The notes beneath the pieces were generated by a model that saw only the letters and a list, made by a program, of their open reading frames with translations, had not been told where the DNA came from and did not search any database. Shown here in pieces: positions 39,201-54,200 of a stretch of 64,000 nt of DNA. Source of the stretch: Strix aluco (Eukaryota > Chordata > Aves > Strigiformes > Strigidae); the NCBI RefSeq assembly GCF_031877795.1, contig NC_133942.1, forward strand, positions 4,216,001 to 4,280,000, given 5' to 3'. Every line of letters begins with the position of its first letter. The first letter of the stretch is position 1. Both the position numbers and the translations under genes were made by a program.

Positions 39201-42200
39201 TCAGGGCCTCTTCTAGAGAGCTACCATATTACCACTGATCAAGCTGCCACAGACAAAGCCTTCCATGTCTGCTCCGCCCAGCAAGCACCCCATCCACTGC
39301 TTAGACAACAAGCAGCGCAAGGGCTGGAGGAAAACCTACCCACCCCATCTCTCATTTGGCTGACACAATTCTGGGGATGAACTTTACCCCAGGCCAGAGC
39401 TTGCACAAACTTAAAACACCCTGCCGCTATCTCCAGTATTCATCACAATGGGGAAAAAAGCCTAAGCTACTAACCACCTGGGGCAGCTGAGAGCCACCCA
39501 ACAGCAGCTCCGACGATCAACTCCAAGAGAACATGCTTGTCAAGACTCACTTCAGGAGCTAGCCAAGAGAACGTACTTCAGGCTACAACTTGAGTCAAAA
39601 AGCTTATAGGCAAGCTCCATGAGACCAAAGTATTTGTACACACCAACATCACCAGGCAGTGGAGCACCACTCATTATGTCTCTGAAGGGTAGAGATCTGC
39701 CAGTGCCAGAGCATCTTCTTCACTGCATCTCTAACACCTTTGAGCAGGATCAGATGCTTGAGAAGCCTGTGCCTTCCTTGCACCCACACTTGTCTGCCAT
39801 TACCTCCAGAGAGCACACAGGCAGCAGCAACAGCCCCTCAGGGTTGCTCCAGAGGCTGCAATAAAGCATCCGTCCCTGACAGAAGTCAAGGGGAGGGTTT
39901 TGGGTGGTACATGCCCACTCCTGCAAGCCATTCCCAGCACAAGACTGGAGGCTGCCCTGACCCACTTCCATTCTAGCTGGACACAAGCAGAGATGCTGGT
40001 TAGGTTCCTGTTCCAGTTACTCATCTATTTGCACCTTCTATTTCACAGCATCAGCACAAATAAAAATAAATCTGTTTAGGAGAAGCTGCTCAAATGGAAG
40101 CTTTAAGAGGTGGATTAAGAGCAACTTCATTATAAACTAATTACAAACTCAGTTTTGATAGTTGTTTTACTTATTTGATACATGTTTTATTCTGTAAAGG
40201 ATTAAATACTGCTGCCACGTGAGCAGTCTGCAGCTATTAAACACTCCCTACTTTCTACTCCACAGCATGGCTGGCTCCAGCCAGCAGTTGAGAAATCAGC
40301 CCACAGAGCGTGAGCAGCCCTTACAGAAACATGTGCAAGAAACAAGTGTCCATTAAGCATCCACACCAAGTGCATCCTCAGAAAAGCCCTACATGAGCTA
40401 AGACAGCATGGGGAAAGCTTTTAGTAAGGCCATCTCAGGTACTCCTGAAGCACAACCGCCAAGCAGCAGACCATGCAAGTCAAGCCAGCTCCCAGCTTTG
40501 TTTCCTTAGAGCATTATTATAATTAACCTCCACACAGAAGGCACCACCACCATATTTGTGCTTCCACTACTAAGCCCTGAACAGCAGGCAGGCTGCTCCA
40601 GAAGGACCGGGGCTTAACGCACAGCTGCTAGGAAAGCCTGTCTTCCTCTCAAGACAATGAAGGACACCGAGAACATGGGGATTCAGGATCCCCACCACCA
40701 GCAAGTCTTTGGTCAGCTGCCTGCCAGAGTCTCAGGTACAGGTCTGAGGCCAGCAAGAGGTGGTCTTGCCTCCTTGCTCCAGCATATGCAGCCATACCAT
40801 CAGAAGTATGAAGGAACCTTTTATTGAGTTTTCTAGGCAGACTTGGGATTAAATCTGAGCCAGTCTCAGGGTAAAGTGCTCACTCCCTAGAACTGAAGCT
40901 CCCATTTCACTAGAGAGCAGAATAAAATCCTTCTTGGATACCCTGGTGACACCTATAGTTAACCAGATACCAAGCTCTCCTCTATCAGAATGAGCCTCTG
41001 AAACCTTCCTCTAGCATGAGGAAAATGGTTTTCACGCAGTCAAGCAGGAACATACAGGAGTTGAGGGCACACCTAGGCAGCGACTGCCTTCTGAAGTCAC
41101 TTCTCCAAGAGACAGCAGGTAAAAGAGCAGGAGGAGACCCGTACATGTAGAGGGCCACAAGGGAGAGCACTATGGAGGAGGCACTGCGCACCATGCTGCA
41201 GCAAAGGTTAGCCTAGCAGCAAATTAAACAGCCAGAGATCTGGGGGACTTCCCTCACCCAAATCCTCTGCCCATCTAGGGTCTTCTTCAAGCTCTGCACC
41301 TGAAGACTCAAACCAACAGCTCAAAGAAGGCCAGTGATTGCTGTGTTGTACTTATTAGCAACAACCACCCCCAGAATGATTAGCAACTCTACCACTTGCA
41401 GGGATTTCTCAGGTGCCTGCCACCACATACACAGCATTTCTGGGGACAGCCTGAAAACAGTCAGTCCTGGGGGAGCAGCTTACGAGTCCCTCCTGCTGTT
41501 ATCGAGAAGAAAGGCTAGGAGTCCATGACAACAGCCATGTTTCCTTCTGTGCGACAGGTCTTTTCTTTAATCCTTCAGAGACGAGGTTTTACCTTGAAGA
41601 CTTCAGAGTGATTTGTACTCAGAGGCCTCAGCTATCTGCCAGGCAACACACAGACTGCCTGCAGTTCTAGCCTAGCAGATTTTAAGCAACTACAGATAAC
41701 CAACATGTTCAAGATTATTGCAGAAAGAAGTTGCTGTGCTCTGGGAAGCAGGAGAACTGGAAAGATTCAGCAGCACTTCCCTACCACAGGCCATTTCTCC
41801 AGCACCAGAGCAACTGCAGCCGTAACTTTGCAGGCTAGAGAATAAGACAGCAGCAACCACCCCAGAGAGGGCATGGATGAGGCTGGAGCTGCAGTCTCAA
41901 GAGCAGACAGATCCAAGGAAAAGCTCAAATCTGTTGCTGCACCAGCAGCTTTGGGATCACACAACAAGAAGAGGCAGATACAGCAAGGCAGATACAGAAA
42001 GAGCTCACCTGCTCAGGCTGGGCTCACCTAGAGAGTCCAACATCCTCTCTGGAAGGAGAGCTGATGCTTTTGAAAACACCCTTGCAGGTCAGCATTGCAA
42101 ACTTAGTGTTAACAGACTGGTTTTAGGATGATTTCCCAGTGGGCAAGTCTGGTGTCCCACATAGGGACAGCCTCCCAATGTAGGGCAGGACAGACCAGCC

Positions 42201-45200
42201 AGACCAAGCAGTTGGCACACAGGCTAAAAACCAGCCAGGGAGACCCAAAATCTGCACACAGATCTGCTTGTGTACTGCTGTCACCCGTTCTCCAGGCAAA
42301 AATTGGATCAAGACCCCATTTGCTTGTGCTCCTTGAGGAATACAGCAGTGAAGGTAAAGGATACCATCAAGGGCAGTCCCATCTCACTATCTCTTAACCC
42401 CTCCTTGCCTCTGTAGAGCGATGAACTCTAAGGTCTTAATGCAAGCATCCGCCTAGTATGAGGTTACTTTAAAGAAGGGGAAATGCTACCTCAAGAAATA
42501 CAGCTAGGGATGGCAGGACTGGAAGTGTTCAAGGCCAGTTTCCTGCAAAAGCCCCTCCCCGGGCCACAGAGCAGGTTTCTGGGACTTGCTGAAGTATTTC
42601 CAGCCTGACAGATCTAGTGGCAGCAGTGGCTTTGAGATGCCTTTCCTGCTATGAGACAGCAGTTCAATCCTACAGCCAATAAATGCAGGCAGCTCGAGCC
42701 TGCAAGCAGCTGCTGCCTCCCGGAAAGGCTCTCTCCAGACACCAGCCTCAGGGACTGGCAGCGCATCTGGCACACTCTCAAGGGCTAAGCACACATCCAC
42801 AGTGCCTTAGGGCACTGGACCCAGAAGGAGAACTTGTTACAGATAGCCTTGTCTGGGTGCAAGGGGTTCAGCAGCCCTTCGGGAAGAGGGACATAGGCAG
42901 GATCGGAGTGTACAAACCAGCCTCGCTGCTCTGTGGCCTCCTCCGGCACGGCCCCAGCTGGCAGCAGGCACCTGATCCCACTGCACCACACTGCGCTGTG
43001 ACACCGCCCCGGGAGCACAAGGTGACACCAGGAGGGTTTGCAGCCAAAGGTCCTTCCCAGGCTGAGAAAGCTCCACACTGGCAGGTTCTACGCAGGCAGG
43101 AGCTGAGGTCCCAGCTTATCAGTACTCAAGCACAGGCACTGCAGGGGACCACATCAGCAATATTTTTAGCTTGATTGTTAGGTTTTTTTGCATTTCCACC
43201 CTTCCAGCCACCTCCCCGTGGGTCTGTGCAGCTGAGTCACTGCTGGAACCTTCCAAACGCTTGGGCGCCAGCAGCACAACAGCTCTGCTTGGCAGCACCA
43301 TCCCTCAGCCCCTAGAGATAGTCCAGCACTGATGCAGCCTCACCTGCTCTCAGGACACCCTGATGGAGACCCCAGTCCGTGGGGCTAGGCCAGCTGCAGC
43401 CTTCCAGGCCTCAGCACTGGCCACTGGGAACATCTGGACACAGCAGCACCCTCTCCACGTCCTCCATCTTTCCATCACAGCACAGCTAGGCCACCTGGAA
43501 GCACTGGCATCTGCCAGCTCCTCAGATCTGTACAGCTTTCAGACATGGCAAGACTCTTCTGCCACCCAGAGAGGAGTGTTTCACAGCCTTTCAAAAGACA
43601 TTCCTGAAGTACAAGATCTGCCCTCCCAAGAAGCTCCACACTGCCACTTCAGGGCCCTTATGAAGGAAGAAAAGATAAGGCTCTGCAGACATGGGAGGCA
43701 TGGACAGGCTGAAGCAATACAAGAGCTGTGTAGAGATACCAGCCTTTCACTTCTCCAGCCAGCATACACCATCCCCACAGCTCTTGGAGCAGGAGAGTAA
43801 CAGCAAGACCAAGGAGCTCTCCTGGCCCAGCTGCCACACACCTGGGAAGGAAGGGTGGGACTGAGAAGGAGAAAGTGGTCTCAGGACCATGACACTCCCC
43901 CATCATACAGCACTAGACCCTCTGCAAGGCCTCTGGAGGCCAGAAGCTCCTCTGTGGAAGCAGCACAGCTGCATTTGGGCTGGTTTTACATCCCAGCCAT
44001 CCTCCCTTTGTGTACTTAAGGGAATACCAGGAGTGAGGAAACAGGCCTCTGCAGACATCATTGGGTGCCATCTTCCAGCAACTGTTACCACAAGTTGTCA
44101 CAAACACCCACTGGGTGCAGATCATCTGAGCCCAGGGTAGTGCCCAGGGTTAGACCCTTTCTAGCACTCTTCCCAGGCCTCTGCGGCAGGCAGGAGCTCC
44201 AGCACAATGCACTGCAGTCAGTGGGGGCCCCTGACACCAGATACACCCTCTGCGAGCAGGGAGGTCACCAGAGCACCTTCAAATCATCTCCAGATGAACC
44301 TCCCTCTTGAAACCAAAGGCCCCTCCACCCTTGACAGCAAACCCCTCCCACCACCATGGTCCACTTGGCCCCACCACCCAACCTGCAAGGTGCAAAGCCT
44401 GGCACAGGCTTGTTCGAGCGTTGCTCCCTGCCTGCCTGGGCGCTGCAGACGTCCCCGCCTCTGCCAAGACAGCCTGGCAGGAAGCTGGCCAAGAGAGCAC
44501 TGGAGACAGCTACAGTGGATCAGGTGGGACATCCGCACCGAGCAGCCGCCTCAGCGTGCGACAGCCCTTGTTCTGCAGCGCCATTGTGCACCGAGCCCTG
44601 GGTGTTGTGGTTAACAGCAGCAGCACCATTCGGCATGGATGTTGCCCGCTTTAAAACGTACTCTTTACAGTAAAAATCCTACAACACAGGTTCAGTGCCC
44701 TGTAGTCTGCTAACAGCCATAAGGGGCTCAGCGCACAGCTCTCAGGCACCTGTCCCACCCACTGCACACAAGTTACTTTCATTTCTCCCTCCTCCTTCAA
44801 GGTTTCAGCTGGCAACAAAAGGAGGACAGATACTGAGTATGTGGTATTCCCTGGTTTATCAGGGGAAGCCCATAGGACCATGTGCTGAGCAGAGCAAGGC
44901 TTAATAAAGCTACCGCAGCCTGACTGCAAGCAGACCCTAAGTGCCTGTGCTGGGGCCCACATGCAAGCTTGCACACCAAGTCTTGCAGAAATTAGATGCA
45001 GAAACTAGAGTGAGCCGTGCTGATGAAGCTGTCATTTCAAACTCCACTACCCCACAAGTGATTTTTTTTTAATTGGTTTTACAACCCATGCAACAACATT
45101 CAGGGCTGTGTCCCTGCTCTTCCTATCCCAAGGGTAGCATCCCCTGGACGTGAGATGTGGTTGACAGCACCCCCTTGCACCTCCAACCATCTACGTGGGC

Positions 45201-48200
45201 AAATCACACTGCCCAGGCCACCCCAGAAACTATCTACATTCCTGTCAGCACCAACTTTACGCCTGGGGCCTCCTGTGTCACCCAAGTCTGCGCAGAGATG
45301 CACTACCCTTTTAACAAAGCAGCAGCGTGCTGCTATAAAGGGATGAGTTTCTGTAGCAACCAGGCTGAACTTGTACAAACTCTGCCAAAGCACTAGATCT
45401 TTCCATGGACTGATACTTGAACGAACACACCACCATTTGTGAAGCTGATTTTTACAGCCCTCAAAGGCTGGGAAACAAACTCTTCCCTCTGTTTTATCCC
45501 CCTGCTCCATCACCAGGCTGAGAAGATGCGTTAAGTTTGTGCACGCAGCACCCCTTTCTCCTCCTGCGATTTTACAGAGAAGGCTGGTGCCTCTGGAAGA
45601 GTTAACTGAACCCTGCATCACTCCAGGGGAAGCACCCAGCACCCCAAAGCCTCCCCTTCTGATCCCAGCTGCAAAACCAGACTGGAGATGATTGAGGGGG
45701 AAGGGCAAACCAGCCAGCAGTGCGTGGCTGCAAGCCCACACCCTGCTAATCACGTAGGTTTGCGCTGGACCAAAAGAGTTAAAGCAAGAAGCCATTCCGC
45801 TGCATCTCCTCCAGCCCACTGCTAGGCACAGACCGCTATTTCTAGTTGAACGTGGGAGTGGAGAAGGATCCCTCCAAGTCTTCCACCCAGCCTGCGAGCT
45901 GCCGGCTGAAGTTGTTAGTCAGGTGCCGGCTGCGCCTACCACACCCCACAGGCAGAGTTCAGCAGGCAGCGCAGCCGTAGCACAGGAGCAAGTGGTGCTG
46001 CCTGGACTTTTGCAGTTGGGCAGGGGGGTCCCTCTGCCAGCATACACCCCCCAGCCTGCAGAGCTACCTGCCACCAGGGATTTTCTCAGGCTGCTGGAAC
46101 GAAGTTCAGCCTCACTCCCACCCAGCATGTTCAGCCTCCTGACACCACACCCCCCACCCACTCCCTCCAAACACAGGGAGACGATTTCTACTCTCTCAGG
46201 GAGGTTGTTCCTCCACCAGCGGTACAGCACCGAGCAAAACAAAGTCTGGGCACTTCTTGTCTGCAGTGAACTGACAGCAGAGCAGAGGGGGCTGTGGCAC
46301 AGCCAGCCACAGCCTCCCCAACTCAACTGCCATATTACACAAGCATTACAGGTCAAGAAGCCCCCATCAGTAACTGCCAGCACCCCGTTACACAAGCAAA
46401 TCGCTCCGCATTAGCTTGAAAACAGCCAAAAATAAAAGGAATCCAACAACTGTTGCTGCATGTGTCAGCAGACTCACCGGACTGTGTGCTGGTTTGTGCT
46501 GCAGCATCAGAGTCCTGGGTGCTCCAGGGTCTGTCCCACCCTGTCAGGTTGAGGGACTGCAGGCCAAGGCACAGATCGTTGGTGTCTGGGAGGCCACGGG
46601 AAGACTCTTGTGTGGACGTGGGGAAAAGCATCCTGCTTGCCACCGCTTCTTCAGAGTCCTGGAAGTCTGCTCAGATTGAGAACAAACAGAAGCTTGAGAG
46701 TTCAGGGCTGCTTTTTTCTTTTTAAAGAAGGAGTTTTCCAAAGCGTTAAACCCCGAGCGAGGTCTCGTGCTGCTCTGAAGCCACGGCTTCTGCAACTAGC
46801 AGTTGCACCCCAAAAGGGAGGGCTACCATATGTCCAGAAACCAGCCCCCCACCCCCCTCAGCCCCTCCACCTTCCTATCCCGTCTGCATTACTGACTGGG
46901 TCAGCATGTGACCAGGCTGCTGATGCTTACTGTGCTGACTGTGACGTCACTCAGCCATGCAAGAGAACTGCATCAGCTCTTACAAAATAAAGGTAAGAAG
47001 AAAGGATAAGATTCCCCCAAAAGACAAGACAGCAGGCAGGAAGAGAGGTGCAGCTCCAGTAAATCAAGGGAGACAGGCAGCACAAAAGCAGGGCTCCACA
47101 ATACGGCACGGCAGACGACAGGCTCGAGGCAGCAATCCCCCCAGCAACGATGATAGCAGCAGCAGCGACAGAGCAGACAGTTAGTTTTAGTGCTACCCAG
47201 CTCTCCTGTCCCCGCCTCCCTCCACCCACAAAACCCAAAAACACTTTAGTCCTGGACAGACTCCAGCTGCTGGCTCCAATTCAGAGCCCAATGCAAAGCT
47301 TCGCAATTCTGCTAGCATAATCTATTTGGTTCAACTTGGCCACTGTGCCTCACTGACTCTGCATTGTTTACCACTGAGTAACAAGGATAACCTTCAACCC
47401 CACCGCTACCCAGAGAGAAGCCCATTATCCTGGGTCCAGCCCGAGCGGGCACATCATGCTGGTACAGGAAGAGGAGGACCAGCCAGAGCGCAGGACCCAT
47501 TTCACATCAGGAATTTTTCATGGCCTGTTTACCTTCCACTCGCCTGGTTGTCCCCCCTCTTTCCCAGCCCTCCCCTCCCCTGCGGGGTGTTCACAAGCCT
47601 ACGGTACTGGAGACACCAGATTCTTGCCTCGGTTTAAGCCTGTGCCAACAGCCTAAGGAAACGCAGCAGGTTCATAGTCTGAGAATTCCAGTTTAATGCA
47701 GGGATCTGGGGGCTGATGAAACCACAAGATGCTCAGCTGTGTTACCCAAAATCTGAGTCAGAGGGCATTTATAAGCCAGCTACCAAGCAGCAGCAGCTGT
47801 CTCCTCCTCCCCCTGCCCCCACACCCTCCCACTGTGCCATCAGATGTACACCTCGCACACACCACTCCCGGCTCTTCAGCGGGGTGCTGCAGTGACTCCA
47901 GCCTGTCACGTTATCCCTCACGTGCAGCCCTGGCCATCCCAGACAGCCTGACAGCGTTCCTGGCCTCCTTTTCCACATCCACGGCCACATCCCATACCAC
48001 TCAGTTGCCCGTGACCTAGCCAAGCCCTGGCAAGGGCTGGTGGCAGTTGGGTACCCTACATGAGACACAGGCCACTGCTGCCACCAGAGGTGGGTCCCTC
48101 ACCTTCACCCCACGGCAATTTGGGGAGCACCAACATTCCCAGATCACAGCAAGGGGGCTGAAGCACTGCAGCCGGGATGAGAGCAGCTAAAACCGTACCT

Positions 48201-51200
48201 GCTGGCAACATGCCACCTTCCCCCTTCCCAGCTGCAGCCTCCTCCACAGCACTTCACCAGGATAGCATCCACCACAGCTTTTTTTTTCTACTCCCCTAGT
48301 AGTACTAGTACAAGCTGTAGTGCCAATTCAGTCACATTACTATCAAGCACCTGTAACAGCATCAAATATTCCTCCAAAAGCATCACGCTGCATCTTCAGC
48401 AGAGTATTTTACTCCATTAATTCTTCCAGTATAGTTTTCAGATTGCTTGTTTTGGACAGGCCCTAAAAACATTTATAATGCAGCTGTAGGGAGGAGAGGA
48501 TAAAGGCACACTGCTCAGACAACTCAGTTCCCACAGCAACCATAACTTGCCCATATGAATATGTAACATTTCTGCATTTATGAAAATGCAGAAGTGCTGT
48601 GCTCTAGCCCAGTCTCCTACTACCTTCCCTTTGGGGACCAGGATCTTGCTAGGTTTTAACACCATCTTCAAGATTAATTCCCACCAAGCTTCATCTTCTG
48701 GGGAGCAAGGACACAGAGTATCAACAGACAGCAGAACTTGAATCCCACCCAGATCCAACACCTTGGATGAAACCCACCACTAAAGAAATAAGGAAAATAG
48801 GGAACAAATTTATCAGCGACAGGAAGCGCTCACTCCACAGCATCCAGCACCATTTTCCCTAGCCATCTACATTTTTCAGGAAATAAACTGTTTTGTTTAA
48901 TTGAACCCAATCAGATTCAAGTTCAAGAGATCTATGTTTCCCTCTGATGACTCCAATCTACATTAAAGACAAGCTCCCTGCAATTCAGTTATGGGTATAA
49001 CTGCTGAGGCACAGAGTAGAATTCGCTTAGATAACCAGCATTTTTTAATTAGACCTTTTCCCATCCAAAGCAAACAGACAGTACAACCCTGCTTCCTCTA
49101 ACACTCCCAGTCATGCTGAAAGATGGATACAGGTCATCAAGGAAAACCACCAACTTAAAAAACAGAATTTAAATGGATTTCTGGAATAGTTGTTTTCAAA
49201 TTCAGAGCCTGGAAATTTGTTACAAAGCAATCAATTGTTGATGGCAGGCAAAACTAACAGGATACTGGGGCAGGAAGAATTAATTTCCTACAGAAATTCA
49301 GTCTAAAGAGTCATTACCTCAAGTTACTCACAAGTAAATGTCTACTAAATATTAAATAATTTCACTTTGCAACCTGACACAGCCCAACCCAGCCCAAATG
49401 CTTCACTGCAGACTTTCCCAAGCCCCAAGAACCACCACGAGTCTTTCCAACCTGGATTTATCCCTGGAGTTGCCACTGGAAGCCAACCATCCTGGCAGAG
49501 GGAGCTGTGTTCTGTTGGGCTCATGCCCAAGCGTCTGGGAGAGACTGAGCTCCCGCCTCCTGAGCCGGTTAGGTTTGATTTCAACAGCATCATGAGAAGA
49601 AAGTCCTTAGTAAAACACTCCCATGCCAGTGTCAGAGCAGGCAGCTCTCCTGGATGATGTCCTCCTGTCTGTCCAGGAGATCCCTGGAGCCAGGGTGCAC
49701 TGCAGCACAGGCTCAACAACTTTCCACCCCACCACCTGGACAGCAAGCTGCATTTTTCAGACTTCAAATGTTAGCACCGCATTTAAGACATTTCAAAGGC
49801 TTCTTAAAGGTAAGCATCTCCACACAGTTCAGCCCTTAACCTGCAGTTAAACTCTGCCAGCCCAGACAGCTTACACAAGCTGCAGCCCCAGTCACTTGAC
49901 CCCACCCAGCACTCCCTCCTCACTTACACCAGTTTAGGCAGATGAGTTTCCACCCAGGAAGCTGGGCTGGGAAGCTGATCTGGTTAAAACCAAGACACAG
50001 GGAGTTAGTTTTAAGCCTGGCTCATTCCCCTGATCTGGTATGCAGCGTGGCTGCACCAACCAGGCATTTGAAACAGGAAAATATTTAGAAAATTACAGCC
50101 TAAGCCTGTGTGGAAAAGGCAAGCAGGGACTGGCACCAGGAGCTGTGATCCACAGGCAGTTTGTGGCAGGCGGGTTAAGGTAGCATGGGGAGAGCTGAGC
50201 ATGATTCAGTCCCCGTCCCGTAGCAACAGCATCTCTTTGCCAGACTTAGTCTTGAAAGGTAACACTTCATTCAAGCACAATGATGTTCAGATGTTTGAGT
50301 CTTCCAGACCTAGACCAAAGCCAGCTAAAAATCCAGCAAATGGGTTAAGCTTGAAAAGTGAGAAAATCCAGAGAAAGGTCACAACAGAATAAGTAAGCAA
50401 ACACGAGCCAAACAAGCTAGATCCCACTCCTACCACCTCTGCCGTCACAAAGAGGTCTCCCTTTGCTCCCAGATGGTAATTTCTAGCAGAACCTGAGCAT
50501 TGGGGAGGCCCCTCTACAAAAAAAGGCCCAAGTGTACAGATCAGGGGAAGCATAAGCAGAACTCAGCTGTAAGCTCTGTTCACTGACAGAACCAGACTCA
50601 CCTCTGTGTGCAACCTACCTTGTGGACTAGAGCTCTGACCAAGGCTGAACTTCCAAACCAAATCTGGAGAAGCAAGGGGCAAGGCCAGCATTTCTGCAGC
50701 CCTGGGATCACAAATGGGAAGGCAGCTCACAGCAAAAGCATTGGTTTGCCTCACACCTCTTTACACCTCCAGTTTTAAAGGCTAGAAATTGCATCCCTGA
50801 AAATTAAGCTTCTCAAATACATTTTGCACACAAGACAAACAAATCTCAAGTGAAAGCTTTTTGAGGATGAGCCAACTGTATTCCTAAAGTACACTGGGGA
50901 TCATCAGGGGCTTAGGAAAGCTCTTGTTAGGCATAAACCTACTAGTTACAAGAGGTTTTCCCGATACATAACTAAGCATCTTCCCTGTAATCGGAAAAAT
51001 TCCTCAAGTGGAGACGTTTGCTGCTGCATGACCTGTTTCACAGCCAGATGAAGGAGTCTGCCTTATTCCAACAACCACAAACACTTGAACAGCTGGCAAG
51101 CAACTATTTAAGAAACTAACAGAGAGGGCATTGCAACTAAGTCTTGCTGCTCTACCTACCTCTTCCAAGAGTAATAGTGAGAGACTGCCACAGGATTACA

Positions 51201-54200
51201 GCACCAAAGCCAGAATGACAGAGTACATCAGGAAACCTGCTGGATCTTCAGCAACACCATCCAATTTGCAACAGCTGCAGAGTGCAACAGCTCAAGGCCA
51301 AGTCCCTGCTCTCTGCCGAAGAACACCATGAGCTGGTCCCATTTGCAGATGTGATGAAGAAACCAATTTACTAGAACTACCTTCCAGTACAGAAAAGCAT
51401 TGTGCCCACGTAGGCAAAGACCTGTTAACGTGACACTTGAAATATAAAGGTCAAAACCAAAAGCAGTAGGTGCACACTTCTTTTGGGGCACAGGTGTTGA
51501 ATTTCACTATTCTGGATGCATGTACCTGGCATACAGCACTTATGTGGGACAAGCTCCAGGTGAGCTCCTGCTAACACACAGCCTTGCTGTGCCTCAGGCA
51601 CCCTGTTAACCCCATGCACTCCAGGCAAGCAGCACTACATTTTGGGTCTCTGCATCTTACAGCATTTTGTGCCCTCGTCCAAGACCACACACACCTGGTC
51701 AGCTGCATCTAGCCCTGTCTGGCATGTTTCCTCATGGCTGCAGGGCAGTGAAGAACAGAGGAATTTACATTATAGTACCAGAGAGGACTTTTCGGGTGGC
51801 TAAACAAGTGATAGGTCATTAATTGACTGCAGTTGAGAGCAAACAGGAAGCCAGTTTAGTCATCAGCTAGTCTGGGTTTGCATTTGTCCTTCAGTTTTCC
51901 TTAAATAAAGCAGCCACGGAGAATCATTAGGACCTGATGGGCCACAACTAACAGCCATTACACTGAACTTGGCACCTTAAGCCACTCCCCCACACAGGAA
52001 GTCATTTAAGCATCTCCCATTTCTTCACACAATGGACTGTCAACTTGTAGCAAAATAATGGCTGCTTTGTCTCAGTTAAATGAGCAGAGCTTAATGAAAA
52101 AGAAATCAATGCTGCTGGGACATTTGGGGTACCTAAAATCCTTTTAAATCCATTTGTTTTAAGCCAGCATTGCCTTCGGTTGAAGCCAGTCAGCTTAGCC
52201 AGGTGAGTAAATGAGCATGCAAGAGCCGAAGAGGGAGCTTTAGTCACTGTTCTACTTAAGCTGGAGGTTGTGCCTACAGAACAGGATGATGATTTCAAAA
52301 GCTGGTTTAGGTTTTTTAACCAAATCTGGTAGCAGCACCTTCCACCCAGCAAGGCCCAGCTTTAAAGCCTGGCAAACAAACCACCTGCTACCTTAAGAAA
52401 CTGGCTTTGCTCACATTCTTATTCAGACTGGTGATGAACACGCAGATCAGCTTTAAATTTGGGAGCTGAGAACCACATGCCCTGTAAAGCAGTTGCCCAA
52501 GGACAGGCTGCACTCCAGCAGCACTGGCACAAGTGGAGCTGGTAGATGTTGACTACTGCCTCTATCATGGCCACATTCTCTCTCCCATCTCCAAACACCA
52601 CACTAAAAGCCTCTAAAGCTTAATGTCTGCACTATACAGAACCTTGCTGAGGAAGTTTTGCCATTCTCCAGGGAGGAGTGAATCAGCCTGAAAGGCAGGT
52701 GTTTTGAAGCACCATCCAATCCTGTCCCAGAAGCTACCAGACAGGTTCTACAATTACAGCTTTCACCACACTGCTCCACTGTCCCTTCAGTTTGGGCTAG
52801 CAACCTATGCCTAGTGCTTGGGGAACTCCTGGAGCAAGCACCCATGAACCACTGCGGTGGTCAGGCTGGGCCTGACAACTCAGATCGTTTTGACGAGGCA
52901 ACTAAGTTCACCAAGGATTATCATTAACTGCAAACTGATCTTTACAGAGATTTAACATTAGGTATGGCAAGCTAAATCTCCAGTGGCAGTCCCTTCTGTC
53001 ACACAGCTCTGCCCAGATCTGGATAACTCTCCAACTGTGTCAGAGCCAGGACTGCTGAATAAGCTCGTTCTCTCACATTGCTCAGCCTGCTGCTGTACTG
53101 ATCTCTTCTTCCCAGTACCGCCTTGCTGCGCACCTCATCGCATCGAGTAAGGTGTCTCCACACGTGTTTCCCCAATAGCATTAGTGAAAGGTCACAAACT
53201 TCTGCCGTCCCTTCTCCACCACGTGTAATCCTCTTAATGCTGAAAGGAGCTTCTTAAACACAAGTCCAATCCAGGATAAATTTAGTTTGACCTGAGGAAG
53301 ACAACTGAAAAGCTTGAGGGACCATGAATAGATTAAAGTACAAGTATTTCCCTTGCTGGAATAAAATCTCTTCCCCCAGCTCTCCCACCAAAAGAGTTTA
53401 AGATGTAAAAAAGACAGTCCTTTCACCTGTTAGAGCTAATACATTAAGGGTGGATCTCCAGGCTCATAAAGACCGCCCAAACTATGAGTTTCATGATAAT
53501 ACAGCCTAACTACAAGTTGTTCCTGCACCAAGTAAAAAACACCAGAAGCTCATGAATTCTTCGCAAGTGATTGAACTAGGAGCAGTGACAAGACAGCACA
53601 TGGGATCAAGGGTCTCTACTCCACTGGTCACCTACTCAGAAGCCAGGCTTACTGAACACAAGACACTGATCCTGCAGAGCCTTGTCTTGTTCACTCAAAG
53701 GCATGGCAAACAGCTCCAACAGCCAGCTTCAGGCTCTAGACCATCTGCCCAGCACAGGGAGCAGTTAGCTGCTTTCTCTTCTGAATTTTAGTAATCAGCT
53801 GCTCAGCCTCACAGCCAGCAGGTATGAATTTCTGCAAGAGACAGCCACAACCTAGGCCAGGGTCCAAGTGCTGAAGCACCTCCCCATTTGCCGATCACAG
53901 CTGTCCTAGGATTCACGTCCTTGCTGACAGTGCCAACTTTTTCATGGAGAAGATGCTCATTAGCAACACATTAAACAACAGAAGCAGCTCATGCACTTTT
54001 CTGATCCAGAGACAGAAGGAAGCTTGCAGAACTGCTGCATTTAGGCCCTCATTACCTAGTGAGAGGTCCTGACTCTGACACTAACAAAACAAGACTGGGA
54101 CTGCAAGTAGACTAATAACTCTGAACTGCCTATGCACGGGCAGATGCTGACTCATCCCCATATTTACAGCTGATAACTGCTGGCCTGGCCAGGGTAGCTC

